64,000 nucleotides of DNA from Lentinus brumalis (lineage: Eukaryota > Basidiomycota > Agaricomycetes > Polyporales > Polyporaceae), in NCBI GenBank assembly GCA_001792895.1, contig MARA01000012.1:620001-684000 (forward strand). The letters run 5' to 3'. Position 1 is the first letter of the stretch; every line of letters begins with the position of its first letter. The notes beneath the pieces are model-generated. The model was not told the origin of the DNA and ran no database searches. It worked only from the letters and a program-made list of their open reading frames with translations. Both the position numbers and the translations under genes were made by a program. Shown in pieces: positions 21,674-32,984 of this stretch.

Positions 21674-22592
21674 ATGGGTCCACTTGAGGTCGACGAGAAG
21701 TACGTGCGGGAACTATCAGGTAGTCCAGCTCTGTACTGACTACTTTCTAGGTATCTCGACCTTCACCAAAGCTTGTACTTCCTAGAGGCAATGGCGATGT
21801 TCCAGCAGCAGGAGAACGAAGAAGCAGAGATGCCCCATGACGAATCCCTCACCTTTCTTGTCAATGTCGCTTTCGTGGCCGCCCGCGCTGCATACGATGT
21901 GAAGCATGCGAAACCGCGTATCGCGCGTCACCAGTACAAGCGTTCGATTCGCGATGTTGCCACAGCCATGCAGGAGGCCCAGAACTATGCAGGAGAGTGG
22001 AAACGGTAAGTGTCTCCACCTCATTGCTCTGTCAATGGTCTGACAATGCAAGTACTGTAGATGGGAGCAGCGCGCAGAGGAGGCCACAAAACGTGCGGCT
22101 GAGGCCGCGCGCGAACTCGCCAGGACTTCGGAGCTTCCGCCGTGTGTCCCTGATGTCCTCTCCGACCCACCGACCCAACCGGGCATCCTCTCAGACCCGC
22201 CCAACCAGACGGGCACCCTTTCGTATGCGGATGGGGATGCAGATATCCTCTCTCCCCCATCTTATCGGCCCTCTGATCTGGACATCCTCAACTCTGCCCT
22301 CGCATCTATCCGGGCTTCTACAACGGCTACGGCAGCAACGCCTGTGCCCAGTGTTCCCAGCTCGCTCAAGCGACTCCGGACCGAGTCACCGCAACCAGAC
22401 GGCAACGGCGGAGCTCCTGCAAAGTTCACCACGGCGACTCCGTTGGCAGCTCTAGGCACCATGCCGTCGCAGCCGCAACATGTCGGACCTCGCAAGAGCA
22501 CTGGCAAGACAAAGGTGCGGACTCCCCTGCCCACCTTTTCTACTCCAGGCTTCGGGAAGATTCGCCCACGATCTCTCTCGGGCGGTGGATAG
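21674..22592 (+). CDS. transposon accessory protein B, 270 aa, function unknown
   Basis: Three exons fit exactly: 21674-21699, 21751-22005 and 22061-22592. The introns are 51 and 55 nt, the second with a GGTCTGACA branch site. The first ~125 residues look helical and charged (MFQQQENEEAEMPHDESL, then VAFVAARAAYDVKHAKPR). A second helix, EQRAEEATKRAAEAARELA, may form a coiled coil. The C-terminal half is Pro/Ser/Thr-rich with two near repeats, LSDPPTQPG and LSDPPNQTG, and ends in a basic tail. It converges with the transposase gene, leaving 167 bp between stops. No family was recognised. A small coiled-coil partner of the transposase is one possibility, but this is inference. Confidence 0.7.
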
Positions 22593-22759
22593 CGCACAGT
22601 TGCATCAGTTCGTCACCTCGCATTGTTCTCTTTGTCCGCTCCTGCATTGTTCTCAGAGACTGCAGTCATTGTTGTAATAGTATTCACGCCCAGGATGTAT
22701 TTGTAATGACTTGTCCTTCTATTGTTGTACTCGTAATTGTTCATCAAATACAAAGCCGT

Positions 22760-25700
22760 TCAATCATTGTCATCATGGTCGTCCTCATTACAATCATCTG
22801 CACGTCCGATCCAAGCCATGTCGCAGCCCAATTTCTCACCAACGTAGTAGCGGTTCGCATACAGCTGCTCCGCATCGGCCTGGTCAGCTTCAAATGGCCT
22901 GGGGCCCAGGGGCATCATCGCGACCACGGACATGATGTCCTTGACGTCGACGACGCGCGGTGGTTGCTCGACTTGTGAGTAGCAGATCATCAAAACACCA
23001 TGTGTCTGCTTGGCGATGGTGGGATCAGGCCGGGTGAACTCGGACACCATAGCAAGCACCCTCGTGTCATCGTCGCCGTCTGCGGTCTTGACGGTCAGTG
23101 GGAAGAAGTACAGTACTTCTGCGAAGATGTCGCCACGGAGCTGCCAGTGAGGTTGTCAGAGAGATCAATACGACTTCGGGTGCCCTGAGGCGTGAGTGCG
23201 ACACACCTTGACCATACGAGCCCGGCGCATGGGTACATCCCGAGCCTCACGCTCACATTCCCTCCATGCTGTGCGAGCAATCTGCCCATTCGGGAGCTGC
23301 AGACGGGCCCACTTCCATATACCCGGCTTCCATCTCTCCGGGACCTCGATATTGTGCGCGCGCAGGTAGAGCACCAGGGAAGCCGCTGCACTTCCGCCAG
23401 GAGGCAGCAACCGCGCGCACTCATCTCGCCCGTAGGCCAAGAGGATGTAGTCATCGCCCAGCACCCTTGCGTCCTTGGGCAGCCCTTCCAGCTTGGCAAG
23501 CTCTGGGAACATTGCGTACAAGGCGGCCTCCTGCGCCCGGCGAGTCGCGCGAGCGGCGAGGTTGGCGTAGGGGCATGAGTCCGTTCCAATCTCACATGTG
23601 AGGTTGCCAATGAAGGTCTCAAGGACCCACTGCGAGAATAGCCATAGTGGGCCGCGGCGAGCGCCCTCGGGGACGAGGTGCAGAAGCAAGTGGATACTAT
23701 GACGGCAGAAGTGCAGACGATCGAGCCGTCGTGCATAGTAAAGCCTCTCGAAGTCTTCCACGAACTCGACGAGAAGTTTGTGCGCGAGTGGGCGGAGAGC
23801 CACGGGAGTCTCCAGCATCAAGGCAAAGCGACAGCCTGCGACGAGTTTGCAGTAGTGTTCAAAGAGCTCGTCGTCGAGTACACCCCAGAGTTGGCCAGGC
23901 AGAACCATGTAGAAGTGGTACATGTGTTCCCAGGCTTTGAAGCCGCTGTTCAACTTGAGAGCGATGTTCCGAGGGGCCCTGCCGAATGACCGAGGAATGT
24001 AGAAGCGCATGTCAGCGACCACTTCGCCGTGGGAGATCCAAGCGCTATCATCGTTGTTGACAGGACGGAACACTGCCCATGGCCAGTTCTCGACCTTATC
24101 CGGTTTCTTGCACTCGAAAGAGCCTCGAAAGAGCTTTACCATGATGTCGGGGATGTTGAGAGCGAGGTGGTGCATAACGTCGCCAGCGAACATCTTCGGG
24201 ATGCCGACAGAGGCACGGCGTGCAAAGCCACTGAAGATCGAAGGTTTGCCAATCCCTGTCTTCAGGCGACGCTTGCGGTACTCGGTAATGTTCGCCGAGC
24301 CGAGGACATAGTCGAGAGCCCTCTTGAATCGCCGTGCCGTAGTGCGCGAATCTGGAAGAGGGTCACGAGCCGAGTAGTCCTCATCATCGCAGCCCCGCGT
24401 AGCGTGGTGTGGTCTCAACATCGCAGGGAAGTAGTGACCGGCACCGCGCAGGTGACGGCTGTGCATGGGACACCAGAAACGACAGCCCTTTGCCCCATGG
24501 TGCCCGACCAAGCCGTTGATGTACGGCATTCCAACGCAGTCCGCAGTCGCGAAAATCACAATCGGTCGCGTGATATACATTCGCTCGTCCGCAGCGTCCC
24601 AGATCTTGAGTCCCGTCTTCTGGAGCGCGGAGATATGCATGAGCCCTGGTAGCAAGAACGAGTCCAGATCCTGGGGTTTCCTGGGCCCTGGGATGACTGC
24701 ACCAGGCAGAACATATCGCTTCTTGTAGCGCAGCTGTGGAGACATATCGAACAAGACCCAGATATAGATGTAGCAATCGGAAGCCTTGGACTCATAGAGT
24801 TGCGCGCCGTCGACAGAGAACATAAGAAGCATATCATCTGGGTTGATGATTTTGTCGTCCACGGCGTCCATGAAGTCCTTCGAGAAGTAGATGTCCTCGG
24901 CGACATCCCACATCTCGCCCTGCGCGAGCTTCGCCTTGAGCTGCGCCACAACATTGCGCCGATGGTGCATGCGCTCCGCGCACTCGCGATTCCGCATCAG
25001 AGCCTGGGCCTGCGGTCCGAGCGGGTAGGTGTCGAACGTACGACGCGGAACGTTCTTGCCCTTGAGCACGTCGTATCGAGGGGCGTTCTCTGGACAGATG
25101 GGGCACACCTGCAAGTCCTGGTGTGGGCCTGTGTACGCCAAGCACGAGTTCTCGCACATGTCGGTGACGATGGGCTTGATGCCCGTGAGCTCCTCCACGG
25201 TCTTCTTGATGCTCTTCAGAGATGGAAGCTCGCGCTCAGGGTGCTCTTCCATGCACGCACGTCTATTCGCCTCGTACGCTGCGTCAGAATGGCCGTTCGC
25301 AATGAATTGACGCAAAGCAAGGCGCAAGGTGGGGTCCTGCGAGAGGTCGGGGTTGCTCCGAGGAGGGTTCCGCAGGCGCGCGCAGCTCTCCTTGTCCATG
25401 CCGCAGCTCTCCAGCGTAGCACTCTCGACAAATGCGACGTACTCTTGAGCCCTCTTGAGGTCCTCGAAAGTCGCCTTGCACGGTGCACCGGTGTCCTCAA
25501 ACCGGCCATATTCAGGCTCCTCCTGCGGGTCTGGGTTCGGCTCCAGGTCCCCTTGCTCCTCCTCCTCCTCCTCCTCTTCGTCATCCTCAACATACGGCGC
25601 CCGAGGCGGCGTGTTCTGACGGCGAGGAGACGGTGCGCGAGGTGGGGAGGACTGTGGAAGAGGAACAGGGAGGGGCGCGTGGTCGTTCGGGGTCTGGCTA

Positions 25701-26091
25701 CGAGACCGGGAGCGGTCCACGTCCACGTCGTTGTTCGCAGGCAGACGCTGCTGCGAATTCGTCTGTGTGCGAGAGGAGGAAGAGCTCGCGGTGCCCGGAC
25801 CACCAATCGGCTGGTGAGAATAGGGTCAGCGATGTCCCAGTGCAGTCAGTGCGCACATATACGCACCTCGTCTGCGCGCGGTCTCTTCGCCCCGCTGCTC
25901 TGAGCACCTGAGCCCGAGGCTCCTAGACCCAGGACCCTTCCAACGACACCCCTTAGCGCATCGACAGCGCGGCCAATTCGATGCGGCTTGTGTTTCTTCC
26001 AGACCGCCGCGCTCACAGGCGTCGGAACGCCGCCGCAGTGCTGCTCACAGTTGCACTCATAGCCTGAATCAACGTTCTTTCGCTTGGGCAT
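22760..26091 (-). CDS. TNP2-like DDE transposase, 1069 aa
   Basis: Exons 26091-25867, 25810-23207 and 23140-22760 join in frame. The introns are 56 and 66 nt, and the second has a TCTGAC branch site. The N-terminus carries a Cys/His cluster (CNCEQHCGG, residues ~13-21) typical of this fungal group and then an acidic poly-Glu tract. A second Cys pair, CPIC, lies near residue 310. The core has MFSVDGAQLYE (~405), DCVGMPYINGLVGHHGAKGC (~500) and WLFSQWVLETFIGNL (~805). I read these as the regions carrying the catalytic acidic residues of the TNP2/CMC superfamily. The C-terminal exon ends in an Asp-rich tail. The enzyme would cut and paste the surrounding element. The frame is intact throughout, so activity is possible. 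Confidence 0.85.
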
Positions 26092-26156
26092 GCTAAACAC
26101 GCGGCGTTAGGCAGACAGAGGAGGAGAGAGAAGGAGGAGGGGATTGCGAAGTCCTG

Positions 26157-26173
26157 TGGTGGTGGTGGTGGTA
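26157..26173 (+). repeat. GTG microsatellite
   Basis: A run of about five and a half GTG units in the upstream region of the transposase gene, inside the transposon. Confidence 0.85.
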
Positions 26174-26426
26174 GTAGCAGACGACTTGACTGTAACGCCG
26201 ATAGCATAGCCAGTAGGTATATTGACGGGGCCGCGACCCAGCGAGCTAGTACAGTATGTAGGTGCCGACATACATAGACTCCGTCGTCGTCGGTCGACGT
26301 CGTAGGCAAATGTCAGGTCATTTTAGCGCTGAACGCGTCCCAAAACGAGTCTAATCCGTGCGTGACCGCGTTTATACGGCCTTGGTCCGAAAACATCCTA
26401 CTTCACCCGGTAATATCCACATTTAT

Positions 26427-26447
26427 TCGCCGGAGGTTTTGTCGGGG
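26427..26447 (-). repeat. transposon right terminal inverted repeat
   Basis: Exact reverse complement of 18,360-18,380. It is followed by CTCAG, also present directly before the left repeat, consistent with a target-site duplication. Confidence 0.9.
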
Positions 26448-26452
26448 CTCAG

Positions 26453-28355
26453 CGCTCAGCCACCGACATGTCGTGACTTTGCGTTGTGATGGTCGCGGCT
26501 TGAATCTTATTGAGTCAGCTTCACAAGACTCGCCACTATCTCAGACTACTTATCTCCCTTTCCTTTTAAAGGTCACTCTGGCTTGCAATCAAGTATCAAC
26601 TACATACTATCCGTTGCAATGGAATTCTAACCACCACAAATGGATCCTTGCTTACGTAACGGCGAGCATATTCAATGACGTCAGCCCCGTTGACGTCAGA
26701 ATCTCATCCTCCTTCAAGCTCTCTGTTGCGACTCTGAACGATCCAACGCGGCGACATCATATATGTCCTTCATCGACGACACAGTACAGTGACGACTTCA
26801 AGCTGACCGAGGACAACTGGCGTTTAGCCAGCTCTAACTCCGGAGCCCGAGAATCCGGAGAAGAAGCCTGCAATTCGGAAAGAGCAAGCAAGACCGTCCT
26901 ATCGCCACTTTCGCACTTACGGAGATGCATCACATCTTCCGTCAGATCGTCGAGAAGGTATGGCTTGCGTGTGGCGGCGCGCGGCCGTTTTGCGGAGCAG
27001 CAGTACCAGTCGCCTGCGAGCTGGACGAGGATGGGCGCATGAAGGACGTGTGGACGCGTGAATGAGCATCCGCCTCGCGTCTCTCATCGCGACCTATCGC
27101 GACCTCATCGTCGGCAACGATGCTCGCCGATGGGAAGAGATGTGGTCACGCGGGGATGGACACGTTGACCGCGACTCTGTGAAGGTCGTGTCCTGTCAAC
27201 TCGCGTCGCGCCGTGTCGCGCTCTGATGAAGGAACAACGCGTGCGTATTCGTTCATCACACATACCTCCGCACAAAGCTACAACGGAACGCCTCGGCTAC
27301 ATCGCGGGTACGTACGCATGAGCCTCGTATAGCTCATTCAATCTTTCCAGCGATCCATTCACGCCGCCGCATGCCTATGCAGGCCTCTGCCTGATACCAA
27401 GATCAGCGTGATCAACCGCATTGGAGTACTGACCATCCCGCTTCAGTTCGCGTCGGGCGTCGCATGGTCCCGCTGACCTCGCCACCTTCCTCCAAGAGAT
27501 CGTCTAGTCCTTCTCATCCCAGCCGACAGCCATCGATGTCCCACAGAGCCCACGTCGCATCGTCCGACGGTGACTCCCGACAGTCTCCCGACGCTCGGGG
27601 GTCCATGCCGATGGGAGAACTTCGGAAGACGAGTCAGCACTACGCCGTTGTGCCAAGTTTCGACTTCACTTGGCCGCGCGAGCAGGTAGAGAGAGCCTCA
27701 TATAAATACGCTCCGTGTGTGAGGGGTTTGTGTCGAACCTAGTAGGGAGGGCACGGCTGGTACCAGTGAATGGTCGACCCGCAAGGCTTTCAGGTCCGAT
27801 AAGCACAGTCCCAGGCCCAACTGCGACAGGCACACCAAGGTTTGCCCACACGCTGTCAGACATCGAGTTCTCGTTCTGACCACTTCGCCTGCCAGACAAG
27901 TTTCTTTGCCTCGATCTGACATCAATATACCGCACATCAGGCATCATGGCCCCTCGACAGATTCCAATCTTATGTGTTGTTTCGCCATCTGCAGCGCGTT
28001 CACTCATCTGGCGATGCCGCCGTTGTCCGAACACCCTCACGCGCGTCGCTGCACCGCAAAGGCGCATATAGACTGCGTACCTTCTCTCTTCTCATGATCG
28101 AGGGAACCCCCGTGCTGCTGGTCCCGGCGAGAGGCTGTCAGTTCTCCTGCAATCACCGGGGAATGACAGAGAGCCTCGCCCAGGTCACGACGCTGGCAAT
28201 GCGGACAGCCGCCATCGTCCTCGCCTGCGTCCTGGATCGCGAGTCCTGACGTCTCCCGCTTTGCTGGCTCAAACTCGCGAGGCTGCTTAAAGTGTGCGCG
28301 AGGACGAGAGAAGACGTCTCCCTGCGCTCCGGGCTTGCAAGCTGCCGACGCGGAG
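26453..28355. other. decayed sequence to the right of the transposon; no intact gene
   Basis: The stretch carries pieces related to region 1. TGACGTCAG and ATCTCATCCTCC near 26,695 match 6,853. Bases 27,080-27,185 are an inverted match to 6,930-7,020. One protein-like frame at about 27,062-27,228 contains LIATYRDLIVGNDARRWEEM. A GTACGTAC donor at 27,307 with a TTTCCAG end at about 27,351 looks like a remnant intron. From 27,400 to the DUF6533 gene I see no supported gene. Confidence 0.5.
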
Positions 28356-30233
28356 ATGTCTTCTGCGGCGACCTGGGACGCGTCGACGATCATCATCGAG
28401 CAGTTCTTCGACTTGTACGTCCCTCGAGATACCACCCGGCTGCAGCTCATCCCGGCTCACTTATGCCCGCCGTCTAGACGGCTCGACGCCCTGTGTTCCA
28501 TCTCAGCATCCGGTATGTACGTTTTCCAGCTGCATTGTGTGCCGACATGGGAGGCTCAACGTCACCGCCGCTTCGCATTTCCAGTGCTCCTCTTCTACGA
28601 CTACTTGTTGACCCTCAACAAAGAAGCGGGGCTCTTTTGGAAGAGGAAGCCCTCCGGAGCATCCCTGCTGTTCCTGTGCAATAGGTACCTGACGCTGTTG
28701 ACGCAAATGTTCGACGTCGTGCAGTTCACCACCAACATGTCTGACGAGGTACGTACGGCACATCCTTCCTAGCACATCACCACCACCGCTCATCATGTGT
28801 GCACCGTTGACAGAGGTTCGCTATTCAAACCTTCTTGTTCACTGAGAGCGCTGATCGACCTCGACCAGCTGCGACGCGTTCAGCAAGGTGGCTGCGACTG
28901 TCGACCTCTGTCAATACGTGCCCTGGGCCGGCAAGTCGTCCTTTTCCCGCTGGCTCGATTGCAGCTTCGGGCTAACATGCGAGTGCTTCGCAGTGTTCTC
29001 CGGGCTACGCGCGTACGCGCTGAGCAGGTACAAGTCGCTCGGGATCCTCGTCTTCCTCCTCTCCGTCGGGCCGGACGTGGTCAATCTGGTGCGTCGATGG
29101 ACTGTGGTCTGGTTCAGGGAGAGTTGAAGTTGCCGTCGTGCAGATCAAGTATGCGTATGGGCTGAGCGGTTTCAGTGGGCCAGTGTGGGCGGTCGAGAGC
29201 TGTGCGGAGGGCGGGGCGGACATCATGCCCCTCCCGCAGCTGTCGTGCATCGACTATGCCCGCACGTCCTCTTGCGAGCCGAAGTGTGCGTGTCCCAGTC
29301 GCGTTTTGTCGCTCGTTCGCTGTGTGCTGACGACCGTCTAGTCGTGATCATATCGCGTAGCTGCCTCATCGCGGCGGACGTGATTCTCATCCTCATCACT
29401 TGGATCTCGCTATGGAAGAGGGTCATATATGTCTCTGGAAAGCCTACACGTCTGTCTTTCACCAAAGTGCTCCTACGTGACGGTGCGTGGATGTTCTAAG
29501 AGCGTGCGCTTCGTTCTGACGGCTGCTCGAACCCCCAGGCACGGTCTACTTCATGTATGCTGCTACCTGACGCCGTCGTCCCCGAGTTCTTCGCTGACCG
29601 TATCGGCGTGCTGCTCCGGGACAGAATCATCCTCACCATGAACATCCTCCACCTCGCCTTCTCCCTACCCTCCGTCTCGGTAAGCCACCTTCCTTCATAC
29701 GTGCGCCCAACTCAATGGGCGCTGCGTAGCACACGCCCTCCACGCGCAACTTCAGCCAAATCACAGTCTTCACGGAGCCGTACGTGCTTTGCGCGCCTCT
29801 CGTCTGACGTCTTCGCTCGCCCATCGCTCATCTCTTCGCGCATGTGCGCAGGATCACCGCCATCCTCGTCTCGCGGTTCCTCATCGACCTCCAAGAAGCC
29901 AATCGCAGGCCGACGATGATCGCCTCGGACGACCCTCTGCACTTCAGCACCTCGAACGTCGGCTCGCTCCGGTTCGTGAGTGTCGTCACCTCGCTCGGGG
30001 CGACGTTCTCTGGCCCGGGGGCGTCCGAACTCGACTTGGAGTCAGAAAGTTCGGAACAGGGTAGGCGCGACGAGGAATTGGAAGAGAGAATATGCTTGGA
30101 AGACTTGCCTGCGACGCACAGGGGTACATGGACGTGCTCGGATGAATTTGAGGCGGGCCCGAGCCAGCGGGATGCGCGAAGTACACCGTCCTCCGGGGCC
30201 ACGCTGATTGTGATGGACACGCACGACTCGTGA
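28356..30233 (+). CDS. DUF6533 seven-helix membrane protein
   Basis: The first three exons fit exactly: 28356-28414, 28478-28512 and 28585-28748. They bring together the signature LLFYDYLLTLNKE and FLCNRYLTLLTQMF of the DUF6533 family of basidiomycete membrane proteins. Later exons, whose borders I did not fix, read SKVAATVDLCQYVPWAG, CECFAVFSGLRAYALS, LIAADVILILITWISLW, RIILTMNILHLAFSLPSV and AILVSRFLIDLQEA, all typical helices of this family. A long polar C-terminal tail rich in Ser/Glu ends at 30233. The family is multi-copy in agaricomycetes and its function is unknown; location in a membrane is inferred from hydrophobicity. The exon joint after 28,748 is unresolved. Confidence 0.8.
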
Positions 30234-30284
30234 GCATGTACAATTGGTTTCGCAGCATGCAATGTAAGCGTAGCCTCTGCGCTT

Positions 30285-31275
30285 TCAAGTTCCAGAGCCA
30301 CCTCCCGATGTCTGCCATACGGCACGTCCGAATGGCGTCCTCGCACTCCCGGCCTTCGTCACGTCGCTCACCAGGAACCCGACCTCGTATATTCCCGGCC
30401 CGTGTTCCTGCACATATGCGCGCTCCTCGTCGTCCTGAGCGGCTGCGAGCACGAGTTGCGGGGCGGATTTGTGCACGCCGATGTGTGCAGGCTGCTCTTC
30501 AAGGTTCCAAGAGGCTAGCGTGCCTGTGGCCGTGTGCGGTTGCGCGCCGAGGACGGTGCTCAATTGCTTCTTGGAGGCGTCAAAGTTGTCTGAGGGGACG
30601 AGCAGCTTGATATACGACACTTCCAAAGCCGTGTTTGCATGCTCGGCGTTAGAGCGCGGTTCCAGCGGCACCTGCGAAGGCGTCAGTAGCCGTACCCTGC
30701 GACTGTCCCACTCGCACGCGCGAGCCTGGGGTACTTACCCGCCATTCTCGCGGGGTGACGTCCCCACAAAAAAACGGCAGCGCTCCCCTCAACGCCTCCC
30801 CCGTGCTACTGATCACCCACTCCAGCACCTTCCCGTCCTCACGCCTCCGCCCGCCCTTCGACTCCGCGTAGTGCACCGTATCGCTGGTGCCCTCCTTCTC
30901 TGCGCGCGCATTGATCGCATCCGCAATCGAGGGCTCGCCCCCCGTCCCGAGAAACGCATAGTCGATCCACCCGGGCTGCTTGCGCGCCCACGGATTCGGG
31001 TCGTCCGGGGCGGGCGCGCGGACGAAGTGGATGAGCTCGAGGTATGTCCCGTCTGCGAAGACGACCAGCGCGTTGGCTGTTGCGCCGCCGGCGTGCGTAC
31101 CGCCCGGGATAACCCTGCAAAGAATGTCATCTCAGCAGGGTGCCAGGCGTGAGATGATATGTAGTTGCACGAACGTGAAGCCGAGCTTCCGGAAGGCGTC
31201 CGCGCTGGCCTGTAGCGTGCCGGGCGGCGTCAGGTGCGGGATGTGGTCGAGTATCTTCGTCGATGGGTCGGGCAT
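30285..31275 (-). CDS. glyoxalase-like domain protein, 287 aa
   Basis: Exons 31275-31175, 31114-30739 and 30671-30285 join in frame with 60- and 67-nt introns. The start reads STKILDHIPHLTPPGTL. The core has TVIPGGTHAGGATANALV and DGTYLELIHFV, as in proteins with the glyoxalase-like domain PF13468 of fungi and bacteria. A second half, starting near residue 160 (LEVSYIKLLVPS), looks like the paired lobe of the fold. The family belongs to the VOC superfamily; substrate is not known and cannot be told from sequence. No signal peptide is seen, so it is probably cytosolic. It lies tail-to-tail with the DUF6533 gene, with 51 bp between stop codons. Confidence 0.85.
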
Positions 31276-31679
31276 CTTGCTGTTCACGAGGATTGCACTG
31301 GCTTATGGGGCTTTAAATCAGCCTTGTCGTGTCGTGAGAGGTTGTAAGCTGGAGGGCCGGTGTTCGTCGTCGGCCCCAGGTGGACGCGTCACTATATTAG
31401 ATGCTTGCAATCGTTCGCACGTGTGGAATGATCACGCGACGGCGTGTACACGTCCTGACGTGAGTCTTGCGTGCGCGAAGGGAGACAATTTCGCCTCGAT
31501 GTACACCGTCAACGTGAAGTGCAGATGACCAAGATAGTACAATAAATCCCTATAGTCCTAGTCGACGACAACGAGTGACTGTGAAGATGGAATGTCCGAA
31601 AATGTCCCTGTATGCTAGAGCTGAGGTTTAAAAGATATCAGAAACGTCCGGAGGAGAAGGAAAGATATCAGACCTACCC

Positions 31680-32129
31680 TCAAACACCGCACCAAGAGTT
31701 CTCAACAATGGTCGCAACCGCCTGAACGTGCCCGAGCTGGGCCGCCTGCCCGTCGGTGAGCGCATCCATGGCAGCCTGGGGGATGTTCCACCCATTCCCC
31801 GTATGGTCTATGCCGATGGTGTAGACGGAGCGGCCGTTCTTGTACTCGAGCTTCCAGCACGTCCCACACTGGGGGCTGTTCCAGCCACCTATCACGCCGG
31901 CGCCCCCGACATACACGCCGACCCTGAGCTTGCCAGTGAGCGAGCCGAGGGAGGTGTAACCCTTGGTGATGAAGCCGTGCGAGCCATCGGAGCAGGAGAC
32001 GGCGCTGAAGGGCGTGTTCGGGTTGTCGTACACGTTGTCGTACGAGACCGTGACGGAGTGGGAGGTAGTTGCGCCGAGGGCGGACGCGGCGAGGGCAAGA
32101 AGGGAGAGGGAGAGGATCTTGAACTGCAT
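31680..32129 (-). CDS. cerato-platanin family secreted protein, 149 aa
   Basis: A single uninterrupted frame starts with a signal peptide (about residues 1-19, hydrophobic LSLLALAASALG). The mature part has the family pattern VTVSYDNVYDNP, AVSCSDGSHG, WNSPQCGTCWKLEY, IGIDHTGNGWNI and a C-terminal NSWCGV, with the four expected cysteines. Cerato-platanins are small double-psi beta-barrel proteins of the fungal wall and culture fluid. They bind chitin oligomers and can act as elicitors of plant defence in some species. The length and cysteine layout fit a full-length protein. Neighbours give no functional link. Confidence 0.95.
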   Translation of the reverse strand: MQFKILSLSLLALAASALGATTSHSVTVSYDNVYDNPNTPFSAVSCSDGSHGFITKGYTSLGSLTGKLRVGVYVGGAGVIGGWNSPQCGTCWKLEYKNGRSVYTIGIDHTGNGWNIPQAAMDALTDGQAAQLGHVQAVATIVENSWCGV

Positions 32130-32236
32130 GGCGGGGTGCGGTGAGGAGAGAAGGTGGGGATCAAAAGGTGCAAGTGCACGGATGCTGCTCGTGAATAGAA
32201 AGAAAGGGTCAGAAGGGAGCTGCTGAGGAGAGCATA

Positions 32237-32984
32237 ATTCTAGGTCACCTTCTTATAGGCAAACATGTCGGTGGTGGAGCGGTGCGGGCATCTCGCTAAC
32301 GAGCCCGCCCAGTGGACCACAATGCGTTGACAAGCGTGAAGCATCGCGGGCGGGCGCAATGCGAGATAGAACACGGTGCAGTTTCAAGGAGAAAGCGGCA
32401 TGCAAAGCACAGCTGTACCTGTGTCGACTGGCAGTATTTCGTGTTTGCGACCTCATTACTCTATGTCGTTACGGTAGTTTGTGTGCGCACGAGCGGGACA
32501 CCGTGGGTTGCAAAGCATATGTTTCGTGTGCCATGAGAGAAGCAAAAATGTCTGGTTGTAACACTGCCTGGCCGCTCATGCTCGCGTACTGCATGCAAAT
32601 TGCAGCGCTGGAGTTTGGGCGCATCCCGGCGAATGGGCAGCAGTACTTGGTCGACTCAGGCTGCCGCCGTCATGTGATGTCGGCGTTGGCCGCGCTGTCA
32701 TGCATAAGGTGCCGTACGAGTTGGAGGATGCTCAAGAAGTCACTGCAGATGGTAGAGTACTAGTCAGAGAGGAGGAGGATCGGTCCTCTGATAGGAGGCC
32801 GTGACAACCTGACGCGTTACGTCACGCGTCAAACCGCCCTCTGGGAGGGGCGTCTATGTCGTGGCGACGGTGGCACAAGGCGCCGCGGCGATGTCCGTGT
32901 CTCGAACAACGACATCGTGAGTCAATCGTGAGTGAGCAATATTGCTCGCGTCTCCTCGGCGTTGTTGGTTTGTTCTGAAGATGT
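32237..32984. other. intergenic, no gene seen
   Basis: About 750 bp between the cerato-platanin gene and the duplicated upstream region of the first FunK1 gene. Open frames here are short and look random. Confidence 0.5.

Larger units (their letters stand above)
18360..26447. mobile_element. TNP2-type DNA transposon, apparently complete
   Basis: The element is 8,088 bp. Its ends are perfect 21-bp inverted repeats, CCCCGACAAAACCTCCGGCGA at 18,360-18,380 and its complement at 26,427-26,447. They are flanked by CTCAG on both sides (18,355-18,359 and 26,448-26,452). It carries three genes: an accessory gene on - (18,891-21,409), an accessory gene on + (21,674-22,592) and a transposase on - (22,760-26,091). 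All can be spliced without stops. The ends are not the CACTA of plant En/Spm elements, although the transposase resembles the TNP2 group. If one G is added to the repeat, the duplication would be TCA (3 bp), so TSD length is ambiguous. Open frames and matching ends suggest a recent insertion. Confidence 0.85.

Noticed and set aside
24800..25903. 367-codon + strand open frame with many Leu/Val/Arg residues
   Set aside because: It lies antisense to the transposase, whose product has clear motifs and splice sites; the + frame is a shadow of biased codon use.
18355..26452. Canonical CACTA ends for the transposon
   Set aside because: No CACTA or TAGTG is found at the ends; the perfect repeat starts CCCCGAC. 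The element is grouped by its transposase, not by its termini.
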